DNA from: JAJDXO01 sp965207535
GTDB lineage: Bacteria; Pseudomonadota; Alphaproteobacteria; Rhodospirillales; UBA2165
NCBI GenBank assembly: GCA_965207535.1
Contig: CBDBMR010000001.1
Location: 62,001-126,000 of the forward strand
Reading direction: 5' to 3'
DNA: 64,000 bases
This document shows positions 9,301 to 16,513 of the stretch, piece by piece (position 1 is the first letter of the stretch; each line of letters starts with the position of its first letter). The translations under genes were made by a program, and so were the position numbers. The notes under the pieces were generated by a model, which worked only from the letters and a program-made list of their open reading frames with translations, had not been told where the DNA came from and did not search any database.

Positions 9301-9511
9301 AGCGCACCTCTGGCTCCACCGCCTGGACGATGGCATTGTCCACATCCTCCGCGCCGGCGCCGGGCCAAGCCACCGTGACGACAACTATATCAATGCCGAA
9401 GTCTGGAAAGAACTGCTTGTTCATCCGCGAAAGCGCCAGCAGTCCGATCACCAGCATCGCCGCCATCAGCAGATTCGACGCCGTCCGGTGGCGCGCAAAT
9501 AGCGCGATCAT
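6368..9511 (-). CDS. RND-family efflux transporter permease (AcrB/HAE1-like)
   Basis: This inner-membrane proton-driven pump of 1047 residues has the usual RND plan. A TM helix opens the protein, a periplasmic loop follows, then TM2-6 including GLVVDDAIVVAEH with the paired aspartates in TM4, and the whole plan repeats. In the second half the TM10 position reads GLSGIVINDSIVLIV, so the Lys of the AcrB relay is not at its classical place; this is common in this alphaproteobacterial subgroup. Its start overlaps the adaptor stop by ATGA, so the two are translationally coupled. No outer-membrane TolC partner is in the window. Substrate is unknown. Confidence 0.93.
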   Translation of the reverse strand: MIALFARHRTASNLLMAAMLVIGLLALSRMNKQFFPDFGIDIVVVTVAWPGAGAEDVDNAIVQAVEPEVRFLDRVKAVVSSSQEGRASINVEFEAGTDMQAALADVEAAISRLTTLPEDSETPRVRRVVRSENLLRIVLSGDLPERTLKAWAVQIRDGLIRAGVDKVGATGVRDEWILVEVDQRDLLALDLPLSEISSRIAGASRDIPGGDTGGRSVWRVRSLGLARTAEEVSAIEIRAFPDGRRLTVGEIAEVREAWQEDQPRVWFGGRPAIELIVMRAATADALETAAAAARFLDEFLPTLPPGVMVHRYDEAVEQIDQRIDLLVRNGLGGMAIVLAVLFVFLNTRTALWVAAGIPAALLAAMAFAWAFGHAINMVILFGAILAIGLVVDDAIVVAEHAETRAHRGDDPLQAAVQGARRMVGPVFSSSLTTIAAFLPLILIGGIMGQIIRDIPIIVVLALAASLVECFLVLPGHLRHSLAATADAADGWASRFRRRFDRGFRRFREGPFRRMVARTLVHRYLVLALAVGLLIVSIGIMASGRIGFNFFPSTEPSNVFANLRMVPGTTRGETLDRLMQIERGAHAAAEAFGDPGLVHTSLVVQGTERNQGAPGSLQRDDTVGAVVVQLIEPDQRDVRTDAFVRSWRDHVGPIVGADTLTIRAPTGGPPGREIDVRLSGDDLDGLKAAAGRVKDLLASYPGVSAIGDNLAYGSREMQLRITPVGRAMGFDVARAGSQVRGALEGDTALRFARGEEEVEVRVRQKENPGGLGALYLFGPNGTEVPLGAVARITPDNSYDIIRRERGRREVSVTAEVDETVTTNNAVLAALRRDGVAGIAAEAGLEWRFAGKAEEQSETFGDMGVGAAIGLASMFLVLAWIFGSYTRPLAVMSVVPLGFIGVSLGHFLTGFDLTILSMIGMIGLSGIVINDSIVLIVAITDHEQDGKPVLKAIEDGSCDRLRAVTLTSLTTIGGLLPLCFETSLQAQFLIPVALTIVAGLAGATLLILFVLPAMLAIGHDLRGLAGIRRAPDGRIAEGGRDAEREAMIR

Positions 9512-10791
9512 GGAACCGTGACCCTGACGCCGGGGGCGATTTCGGGGAAGCGCGTCACGACTATTCGCTGGCCGTCCTCAAGCGGCCCCTGTACCAGCAG
9601 GCTCTCGCCCTCGCTGGCCCGGACCCGGACCTCGACAGCCTCCAGCCGGTCGTCCGCGCCGATGCGATAGACGGTGTTGCCGTCGAACACCGCGGCGTTG
9701 GGCAGCCGCACCGCGTCCACCAGTTCCGGGCCTTCGAGGAACAGTTCGACAAAGGCACCGGCGCGCAGGCGCGTGTCCTGCGCCAGGGCTTCGAGGCTGG
9801 CGAAGGCGGTAATGCCGCCACTGGCGGCGTCGATCTCACCATGGAAACGCGCGATCCGGGCAGGGAAGCTACGGGCCGTGCCGCCGGTGCGCCAGACTGC
9901 CTCCAGCCGACGGCCGATCACGCCGCCCCCGGCGTCGAGTTCGCCGAAGAGGTCGTTCGGAATCGTCAGGCCGATTTCGAGCCGACTGGCATCAACGAGA
10001 CGGGCCACGCGCTCGGCGGTCCCGACCTGCTTGCCGACTTCGGCGCCGATATCGACTAGCCAGCCGGCGAAAGGCGCGGTAAGCCGTGTCTCAGCCAGGT
10101 CGCGTTCGGCGCGGACAAGCGCCGTCTCGGCCCGCCGGATCGCCGCCTGCTGGCGCTCCACGCGGGCGGTAAAGCGCGCGACCGCGTTCCGCCGCTGGCT
10201 CGCGGCTTGCCGCTGGCGGCTAAGCGCGAGCTCCGCGTCATCGACGGCCTTCTGCGAGACGGCGCCGCGCCCGCGCAATTGCCTCCGCCGGTCCACCTCC
10301 CGGCCGAGCAGGTCGAATTGGCGGCGGTCCTCGCTCAACTGGTCGCGGACGCTGGCGAGATCGGCCTCGACCTCGCTCAGGCCCGCGCGGGCCTCGGCGA
10401 CCTCGGCGGTCCTGAGCGTCCGCGCGGTTTCGAAGTCGAAGGAGTCTATGACGATCAGCAGGGCGCCTTGTTCCACATATCCGCCTTCGCGAAAGTTCGG
10501 CCCGACCGCCGCGATGCGCCCGGCGACGAGCGGACGCAGGTCCACGGACCTCCCGGCGACCGCTTGGCCGAACAGCGGAATGCGAGGACGCAGCGTTTCC
10601 GGCGCCGCGATAGCGGCCGCCACCGCCCAGAGGCGCTCTTCCGGCGGCGTGGGCAGGATTGCCGTCCGCGTCGCCATCATGGCGGCGAAGGCCGCGGCCG
10701 CCGCCGCCAGCACCAGCAGCACCAGCAGCACGCGCCTCGCGAGCCGGAGCGCCCGGCGCGGCTGGCTGGCCGCCACCGCCGGCTCGGGCAT
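9508..10791 (-). CDS. RND efflux periplasmic adaptor (membrane fusion protein, HlyD/AcrA type)
   Basis: This is an adaptor of 427 residues from the ATG at 10791 (MPEPAVAASQPRR). An N-terminal membrane anchor lies at about 18-40. A lipoyl-like half follows (VAGRIAAVGPNFREGGYVEQ), then a long alpha-helical hairpin rich in Arg, Glu and Ala, the second lipoyl half (TAPFAGWLVDIGAEVGKQV) and beta-barrel domains. A longer in-frame extension to 11124 runs through the next gene's 3' region and is rejected. It is the first gene of the two-gene pump operon and links the pump to an outer-membrane channel. Confidence 0.92.
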   Translation of the reverse strand: MPEPAVAASQPRRALRLARRVLLVLLVLAAAAAAFAAMMATRTAILPTPPEERLWAVAAAIAAPETLRPRIPLFGQAVAGRSVDLRPLVAGRIAAVGPNFREGGYVEQGALLIVIDSFDFETARTLRTAEVAEARAGLSEVEADLASVRDQLSEDRRQFDLLGREVDRRRQLRGRGAVSQKAVDDAELALSRQRQAASQRRNAVARFTARVERQQAAIRRAETALVRAERDLAETRLTAPFAGWLVDIGAEVGKQVGTAERVARLVDASRLEIGLTIPNDLFGELDAGGGVIGRRLEAVWRTGGTARSFPARIARFHGEIDAASGGITAFASLEALAQDTRLRAGAFVELFLEGPELVDAVRLPNAAVFDGNTVYRIGADDRLEAVEVRVRASEGESLLVQGPLEDGQRIVVTRFPEIAPGVRVTVP

Positions 10792-10865
10792 GTAGATGTT
10801 CGCGTCGCGCGGTGTCACAGCCTGTCCACAATACTCCCGATTTCCTCCTCCGTACCACCTCAATA

Positions 10866-11600
10866 TTACCGCCGCTGAGTAACGGGCCTTTGTCGTCCCG
10901 GCCCGGTTCCGTAACGAAGCGTAAACGCCAGCGGCCAGCCGAACGTCGCCGCATCCGCAATGACCCCGCGTGCCTGGGTTGCGCAGGCGGCATTCTCCAA
11001 TCTCCGCCCAATTGTCGCCCTGGCCTCCGGCTGCGCCGGCCGGTCGGCCTGCCGAAGCTGGAAAAAGAACCCGTCCAGGGCACGATCTACCCCTTTGGGT
11101 TCGGGAGTACACAGCCAGTGCCACGCGGCGAGCAGGTCGGGTGCGGACTTCGCGAGGGCCTCGCGCTCGTCGCCGAAGAGCTTCAGCGCCAGACCGGAAT
11201 CGAGCTCGGGATCGTTCACCCGGCCGCGCTTGAGACCTCCATCCTGATAGTGCTTGACGAGCCTGTGGTAGGGGTTGCGGGGAAACACGAGCGGACTGAG
11301 CCGCAGCGTGTCGATAGCCGGCAGCCGCAGCAGCCGCAGATTGGGCTTCGCCGCTTTGAGATGAGGCAGGTCGAAGGCGATCAGGTTGTGTCCCAGAACG
11401 AACTCGGCGCCGTCGGCGAAGGCGTCCAATTTCGTCAGCGCGGCGGCCAAGTCGCCGCCCGAATGCGTCATGCTGCGGCCGGTATCGCCGCGCACCGCAC
11501 CGAAAGCATGAATGCGGTCGTCCTTGCCGACTTCAAGATCGAGAGAAACGCAGGCTGGCCGGAATGACACGCCATCGCCCAACGCGGCCACACGGTTCAT
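10866..11600 (-). pseudogene. DEDD exonuclease domain of a RecQ-like helicase, C-terminally truncated
   Basis: The 244-residue frame carries a 3'-5' exonuclease-like domain: SLDLEVG (Exo I), GHNLIAFDLPHL (Exo II) and DSGLALKLFGDE further on. The following ITEM-like region ending AFTLRYG matches the linker that precedes the helicase core in large alphaproteobacterial RecQ-family proteins with an N-terminal exonuclease domain. Here the frame ends about 15 residues later in an Arg/Pro-rich tail, and no RecQ helicase core follows. Its start overlaps the toxin gene stop by ATGA. It may still make a free exonuclease domain, but it most resembles the remaining N-terminus of a deleted helicase gene. 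Confidence 0.6.
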
Positions 11601-12022
11601 TGTGCCGCCCAGGGGTCGACGACCTCGATACCGGTATCCTCGAAGTGCCGGACGTTGCGCGTTGCCACCGCCATGCCGTGGGTACGGGCGATGGCCGCGA
11701 TCTGGCCGTCTGCGGGCGCCACGATGCGTCCGGCGGAACGGCGCGTGGCTGCGATATCCGCATAGGCGCGCGCGGCGGCGCTGTCGAACGGCAGGATACG
11801 ACCCTCGAAATCCTCGCGCAGGATACCCTCGATGACGAGCGCAAGCGCATCCCTGCGCCGGCCCGTTGGCAAGATCAAGACCCCGTAGCGCAACTCGGCC
11901 TCACCAACTGCCGAAAAATGCAGTTCCGCCGTCGGGCGCGCCGCAACCCAACTCTCCACCGCCGGGTTCGGCGAAGGGCGGAGCAGTTCGGACACCACGT
12001 TCGTATCCAGCAGTACGGACAT
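11597..12022 (-). CDS. PIN-domain toxin of FitB/VapC type
   Basis: This is a ribonuclease toxin of 141 residues. PIN-domain acidic residues are in place: D6 in LLDTNVVSEL, E41/E43 in the VGEAELRYG block, D105 in APADGQIAAIA, and the N123/D129 region near the C-terminus. The LDTNVVSEL...RPSPNPAVESWV opening is characteristic of FitB. The gene starts 10 bp after the antitoxin stop. The start at 12022 was preferred over an upstream extension that would run into the antitoxin gene. It should cleave RNA unless bound by its antitoxin. Confidence 0.92.
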   Translation of the reverse strand: MSVLLDTNVVSELLRPSPNPAVESWVAARPTAELHFSAVGEAELRYGVLILPTGRRRDALALVIEGILREDFEGRILPFDSAAARAYADIAATRRSAGRIVAPADGQIAAIARTHGMAVATRNVRHFEDTGIEVVDPWAAQ

Positions 12023-12032
12023 TGCCGGGGAC

Positions 12033-12275
12033 TCAGTCGAAAGACGGCGGTTCGCGGCCAGGCTCGCGAGGCGGCAGCTCCAGATCCACGCCGCCCAGCG
12101 GTGCGATCCGGGCGCGTATGGCTTCGGCAAGATTGCGGGTGTCCGGCTTGCGCCCAACCGCATCGCGCAGGATGATGCGGGCCTCTTCCTCCATCGAGCG
12201 ATGATGTTGCGCAGCGCGCACGCGCAGGCGCGTCTTCACGTCGTCGTCGAGATTGCGGATCGTGATGCTCGCCAC
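12033..12275 (-). CDS. FitA-type ribbon-helix-helix antitoxin
   Basis: The 80-residue protein opens ASITIRNLDDDVKTRLRVRA, a classic Arc/MetJ-type ribbon-helix-helix fold that binds DNA as a dimer. The HHRSMEEEARIIL helix follows, and the Pro/Glu-rich C-terminal tail would wrap the toxin. The GTG start at 12275 is chosen because GGAGG lies 8 nt upstream; a TTG at 12281 would be only 2 nt from it. It is the first gene of the toxin-antitoxin operon and probably represses it through the palindrome just upstream. Confidence 0.93.
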   Translation of the reverse strand: MASITIRNLDDDVKTRLRVRAAQHHRSMEEEARIILRDAVGRKPDTRNLAEAIRARIAPLGGVDLELPPREPGREPPSFD

Positions 12276-12312
12276 GGTCAAGTCCTCCGGTCTACTTGCC
12301 CCAATCTACGCA

Positions 12313-12331
12313 TTGATTGCGATGCAATCAA
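12313..12331. promoter_or_regulatory. Palindromic operator candidate upstream of fitAB
   Basis: A perfect inverted repeat TTGATTGC-GAT-GCAATCAA lies 38 bp upstream of the antitoxin start. FitA antitoxins autorepress by binding such short inverted repeats as tetramers with the toxin. The site also overlaps the end of a helicase gene fragment, so the module seems to have brought its own regulatory region. Confidence 0.6.
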
Positions 12332-12441
12332 GACACCGCGCGCGTCATGGCCACGTAGTACAGACGGCGTGGCGCGTCGGGATCTTCGTCGCGGCCCGTG
12401 CGGTCCCAACGTCCGCCAAGGGGCTCGGAATCCGCCGCCAA
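12328..12441 (-). pseudogene. Fragment of the C-terminal UvrD-like part of a RecQ-type helicase
   Basis: The minus strand encodes a run ending DEDPDAPRRLYYVAMTRA followed by VS and a stop at 12328. The RRLYYVAMTRA block is the motif VI region of UvrD-like helicases and also occurs in the C-terminal part of large RecQ/UvrD fusion helicases. Only about 35 residues are left, with a stop in frame not far upstream. It lies upstream of the toxin-antitoxin pair, while the exonuclease N-terminus of apparently the same kind of protein lies downstream, the reverse of the natural order. Confidence 0.55.
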
Positions 12442-12516
12442 TTTGCAATTTGAGCCGGGTCCGCGCTAGGCTTAGGCCTCACCGCTTAAACACAATCCGA
12501 ATTCAGGGAGTTTCCC

Positions 12517-13509
12517 ATGCGTAAATTGACGATCGCGGCGGCCGTGCTGACGGCTTGGCTCGCGGCGCCAACCCAAAGTCATGCCGCCTGCGGCAAGGTG
12601 ACCATCGCCGAGATGAACTGGGAATCGGCCGCCGTCGCCGCCCACGTGTACAAGACCATATTGGAAAAGGGGTACGGCTGTGACGTCGAGCTGGTGCCCG
12701 GCGACACGGTGCCGACCACCACCTCCATGACCGAGAAGGGCGAACCGGACCTTGCGCCTGAAATCTGGATCAATTCGGCCCGCGAGGTCGTTGGCCGGGC
12801 GGTCAAGGAAGGCCGGCTCAAGATCGCCGGGGAAATCCTCAAGGACGGCGGCGAAGAGGGCTGGTGGATACCGGACTATTTCCTCAAGAAACATCCCGAG
12901 CTCACCACGCTCCAGGCGGTCCTGAAGCGTCCGGACCTGTTCCCGGACAAGGAGGAGCCCGGCAAGGGCCGGTTCTACAGCTGCCCGTCGGGCTGGGCCT
13001 GCCAAATCATCAACGGCAACCTGTTCGAGGCCTACGGCCTCAAGAAGGCCGGTTTCGTGTCGTTCGATCCGGGATCCGGCGAAGGCCTCTCCGCGGCCAT
13101 CGCCAAGGCCTACGAACGCAAGGAGCCGTTCTTCGGCTACTACTGGGCGCCGACCTCGATCCTCGGCAAGTATCCGATGGTCCGGCTCAAGGGCATGACC
13201 CACGATCCGGCCAGCTGGGCATGCATGGCCAAGCCGGATTGCGCGACTCCCAAGCCGAACATGTACCCGGCGTCCAAGGTGCTGACCGTGGTGACCTCCA
13301 AATTCGCCGATTCGGCGCCGGAGGCGATGAGCTTCGTCAAGAAATTCTCCTGGAAGAACAAGGTGGTTAACGCGGTGTTGGCCTGGAAGGACAACGAGCA
13401 GGCCGATGCCGAGGAGACCGCGGAATACTTCATCGAGAACTTCGAGAGCGTTTGGACGCAATGGGTGCCGGCCGCGACCGCCGCGAAGGTGAAGGCGGCG
13501 ACGTCGTAA
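12517..13509 (+). CDS. Glycine betaine/choline-type ABC transporter substrate-binding protein (OpuAC family)
   Basis: A signal peptide (about residues 1-23, cut after SHA) directs this 330-residue protein to the periplasm. The mature part begins with the OpuAC/ProX pattern VTIAEMNWESAAVAAHVYKTILE and contains the Trp-rich ligand-box regions EGWWIPDYF and FFGYYWAPTSIL that cage quaternary ammonium groups in this family. The permease and ATPase genes follow on the same strand. Ligand could be glycine betaine, proline betaine or choline. Osmoprotection or nutrient uptake cannot be distinguished here. Confidence 0.9.
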   Translation: MRKLTIAAAVLTAWLAAPTQSHAACGKVTIAEMNWESAAVAAHVYKTILEKGYGCDVELVPGDTVPTTTSMTEKGEPDLAPEIWINSAREVVGRAVKEGRLKIAGEILKDGGEEGWWIPDYFLKKHPELTTLQAVLKRPDLFPDKEEPGKGRFYSCPSGWACQIINGNLFEAYGLKKAGFVSFDPGSGEGLSAAIAKAYERKEPFFGYYWAPTSILGKYPMVRLKGMTHDPASWACMAKPDCATPKPNMYPASKVLTVVTSKFADSAPEAMSFVKKFSWKNKVVNAVLAWKDNEQADAEETAEYFIENFESVWTQWVPAATAAKVKAATS

Positions 13510-13569
13510 ATTCCGCACGCAGGCGCCAAGGTTGAACCGTAGGGACGCGCGACCGCGCGGAGATTTACC

Positions 13570-14460
13570 ATGCCCGAATGGCTGTTGACTTTTCCCGAAC
13601 TGAACCGAGAGACCTTGCGGGCGATGCGCCGCTCCCTCGACGAAGGCTACCGCGGTTTTTCCCGAACCTTCGGCGAGAGTATCGAGAACTTCTTCGATCC
13701 GCTGCTGGCCTTCCTGGTGTGGTTCGAGCGGCTCCTGCTGGCGTCGCCCTGGTGGCTGGTCTTGATCGCGCTGGGCGCGATCGCCTTCGGCGCCAGCCGA
13801 AGCATCAGAATGGTCGTGGGCGTGGTCGCGGCGTTTGCCGTCATCGGCGTCCTGGGCATGTGGGAGGATACCATGCGGACGCTCGCCATCATCTGCGTCT
13901 GTACGGTGATCGCCGTCGCCATCGGACTGCCCATCGGCATCGCCATGTCCCGCTCCGACCGCACCCAGGGGGCCATCCTGCCGATCCTCGACGTGATGCA
14001 GACCATGCCCATCTTCGTCTACCTGATCCCGGTGGTCATGCTGCTGGGATTGGGCAAGGTGCCGGGCGTCATCGCGGTCGTGGTCTACGCCCTGCCGCCG
14101 GTGATCCGGCTGACCAATCTCGGCATCCGGCTGGTGGACAAGGACATCCTGGAGGCCACCGACGCCTTCGGGGCGGGGTCGTGGCAGCGGCTGGTCAGCG
14201 TCCAGTTGCCGCTGGCGCTCCCCAACATCATGGCCGGCGTCAACCAGACCATCATGCTGGCGTTGTCCATGGTGGTTATCGCCTCGATGATCGGGGTGAA
14301 GGGCTTGGGGCAGCCGGTGCTTCAGGCGGTGACCAACCAGTATTTCGCGCTGGGCCTGTTCAACGGCGCAGCCGTGGTCGCGCTCGCCATCGTCTTCGAC
14401 CGGGTTTCCCAGAATTACGGCCGGCGTTTGCAGAGGCACCGCCAGATCGCCGGCTCATGA
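13570..14460 (+). CDS. Betaine/choline-type ABC transporter permease (ProW/ChoW-like)
   Basis: This 296-residue inner-membrane permease has about six to seven hydrophobic segments starting near residue 45. The BPD_transp_1 coupling block is recognisable around 195-225 (EATDAFGAGSWQRLVSVQLPLALPNIMAGV). It lies 60 bp after the binding-protein gene and overlaps the ATPase start by ATGA, so the three genes form one operon. It forms the channel for the substrate delivered by the periplasmic binding protein. Confidence 0.93.
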   Translation: MPEWLLTFPELNRETLRAMRRSLDEGYRGFSRTFGESIENFFDPLLAFLVWFERLLLASPWWLVLIALGAIAFGASRSIRMVVGVVAAFAVIGVLGMWEDTMRTLAIICVCTVIAVAIGLPIGIAMSRSDRTQGAILPILDVMQTMPIFVYLIPVVMLLGLGKVPGVIAVVVYALPPVIRLTNLGIRLVDKDILEATDAFGAGSWQRLVSVQLPLALPNIMAGVNQTIMLALSMVVIASMIGVKGLGQPVLQAVTNQYFALGLFNGAAVVALAIVFDRVSQNYGRRLQRHRQIAGS

Positions 14461-15479
14461 GCGACGTCGGTATCCGGATCGAGGGGCTCTACAAGGTATT
14501 CGGCCCCAATCCGCCGGCGGTGATGGCCCGCGTCCGGGACGGCGCCGACAAGCAGCGGCTACTCGAGGAGTCCGGCCATGTCATCGGCCTCCGGGCCATC
14601 GACATGGATGTGGCGCCCGGGTCCATCCACGTGGTCATGGGGCTGTCCGGGTCGGGGAAGTCGACGCTGCTGCGCCACGTCAACCGGCTGATCGACCCCA
14701 CCGAGGGCCGGGTGCTGGTCGGCCCCGACGACGTGACGGCGATGGACGGCAAGGCGCTGATGGAGTTTCGCCGTCACGCGGTCAGCATGGTGTTCCAGCG
14801 CTTCGCCCTGTTTCCCCACCGCACCGTCTTCGACAATGTGGGCTACGGGCTCAACGTCCAGGGCGTCGGCAAGGACCAGCGCCGGCGGCGGACCGGGAAC
14901 TGGATCGAGCGGGTCGGGCTCACCGGCTACGAGGACCATTATCCGGCCCAGCTTTCAGGCGGCATGCAGCAGCGGGTGGGTCTCGCCCGGGCGTTGGCGA
15001 CCGATGCCGAGGTGCTCCTGATGGACGAGGCGTTTTCCGCCCTCGATCCGTTGATCCGGGCCGAGATGCAGGATGTCCTCCTCAACCTCCAGGCCGAGCT
15101 CAACAAGACCATCCTGTTCGTTTCCCACGATCTGGACGAAGCTCTGAAGCTGGGGGACAAGATCACCATCCTCAAGGACGGCGAGATCGCGCAGGAGGAT
15201 GGGCCCCAGAACATCATCATGCGTCCGGCCGACGGCTATGTCGCCGACTTCGTGAAGCATATCAACCGGGGGCGGGTGGTGACCCTGGCCTCGATCATGA
15301 CCGGCTATGAAGGCGAGAACAAAGGCATGGAGCTGCCCGCCGAGACGGTCCTCGAGGACGCCTCGGTAGCGCTGGCAAAGGCGGGCCTCGCCCAGGCGAC
15401 GGTCACCGGCCGGAACGGCGCGCCTGTCGGCCACGTGACCCTGCCCCGTATCGTCGAGGCCAGCCAGCGGCCGGAATAG
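14457..15479 (+). CDS. Betaine/choline-type ABC transporter ATP-binding protein (ProV/ChoV-like)
   Basis: This cytoplasmic ATPase of 340 residues starts at the ATG overlapping the permease stop; longer upstream frames are shadows of the permease. Walker A is GLSGSGKST, the signature is QLSGGMQQRVGLARAL and Walker B is EVLLMDEAFSALD, the ProV-type sequence. After the nucleotide-binding domain only a short regulatory tail remains (about 60 residues), with one partial CBS-like segment rather than the tandem CBS pair of E. coli ProV. This would change how the transporter senses ionic strength. Confidence 0.93.
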   Translation: MSDVGIRIEGLYKVFGPNPPAVMARVRDGADKQRLLEESGHVIGLRAIDMDVAPGSIHVVMGLSGSGKSTLLRHVNRLIDPTEGRVLVGPDDVTAMDGKALMEFRRHAVSMVFQRFALFPHRTVFDNVGYGLNVQGVGKDQRRRRTGNWIERVGLTGYEDHYPAQLSGGMQQRVGLARALATDAEVLLMDEAFSALDPLIRAEMQDVLLNLQAELNKTILFVSHDLDEALKLGDKITILKDGEIAQEDGPQNIIMRPADGYVADFVKHINRGRVVTLASIMTGYEGENKGMELPAETVLEDASVALAKAGLAQATVTGRNGAPVGHVTLPRIVEASQRPE

Positions 15480-15514
15480 GGAAGCTTCTCCTTGCCGTCG
15501 CCGCCGGAGAGCGG

Positions 15515-16447
15515 CTAGTGCATCCCTGGGCCGTCGAGAATTTCGAAGTTGGTCGGGAAGTCCTTGGGCTCGGAGGTTCCCCAGACCACCGTCGATTCCT
15601 TGGACGCCCAGTTTTCGGCGTTCCAGTCGGCGCCTTCCGGGATGAAATCCATGTCGGCGAAGTATTCGACGATGCCGTTCCACGGATCCCGCATATAGAA
15701 GAACACGTTGGAGCCCGGCCCGTGGCGTCCCGGGCCCCATGAAGCGATATAGCCCTTGTCCACCATCTGGCGGCCGCCCATGCCCACCTCGTCGGTGGAG
15801 CCCACCTCGAAGCCCGCATGCTGGATGCCGTAGTCGCCCGACTTGGCGAAGGCGACGATGTGGTGGTCGCTGCCCGTCGGCGCATACATGAAGTGCAGGA
15901 AGTCGGCGACGCTGTCGGCCAGCGCGAGACCCATCACGTCGGCATAGAACTTCTGTTTTCCGGCCGCGTCCTTGGCGAACAGCACCACATGGCCCAGGCG
16001 CCGGGGCCGGACAGGCGGATCCTCGATAAGCGCCGTCCGTTCGCCGAGGCGCGAATGCCGGGTCGGCGTATTGAAGTCCGGCGCCAGGCCCTCGTCCCAG
16101 GGCGCCGGCTCGGCCGCCTGGATGTTGGTGAGCATGCCGTCCATGTCCCGGAACCAGATGCCGCCCCGGTCGAAATGTTCGGGCGCGTCGGCGAACTCGG
16201 TCCCGGCCGCTTCCAGCCTGGAACGGAGCTCGTCCATGTCGCCTTCCCGGGCGCCGAAGCTCACATGGTGGAGGCGTTTCCGCTTGCCCTCGATGAGCAC
16301 CACCTGGTCCTGGTCGCGTCCGGCGCAGCGGCAGACGACCATGCCGTCGCGCTCGGCGGTTTCCAGTCCGAAGTCATTGAAGAATTTAGCGCCGACCTCC
16401 AGATCCGGCACGGTCTGGGCGTAATATTGTAGGTTCCTGACGGGCAT
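15515..16447 (-). CDS. VOC-family extradiol dioxygenase-like protein
   Basis: The 310-residue protein has two glyoxalase/VOC repeats: MPVRNLQYYAQTVPDLEVGAKFF at the start and RRLGHVVLFAKDAAGKQKFY near the middle. This is the layout of type I extradiol (meta-cleavage) ring dioxygenases. Candidate iron ligands are in LHHVSFG, the GIQHAGFEV block and the C-terminal GIVEYFAD. The start at 16447 gives the canonical N-terminus. It is divergent from the FAD monooxygenase gene 66 bp away, which could hydroxylate the ring before cleavage. Confidence 0.82.
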   Translation of the reverse strand: MPVRNLQYYAQTVPDLEVGAKFFNDFGLETAERDGMVVCRCAGRDQDQVVLIEGKRKRLHHVSFGAREGDMDELRSRLEAAGTEFADAPEHFDRGGIWFRDMDGMLTNIQAAEPAPWDEGLAPDFNTPTRHSRLGERTALIEDPPVRPRRLGHVVLFAKDAAGKQKFYADVMGLALADSVADFLHFMYAPTGSDHHIVAFAKSGDYGIQHAGFEVGSTDEVGMGGRQMVDKGYIASWGPGRHGPGSNVFFYMRDPWNGIVEYFADMDFIPEGADWNAENWASKESTVVWGTSEPKDFPTNFEILDGPGMH

Positions 16448-16513
16448 GGCATCCTCCCCGAAACCGAGACTAGTGGAACGGCCAAGCGGCGGCAATCCGC
16501 GGGGGGCATACCG

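Noticed and set aside
12472..14439. A 655-residue frame antisense to the betaine transporter genes
   Set aside because: His/Arg/Gly/Asp-rich low-complexity translation typical of antisense reading of GC-rich genes.
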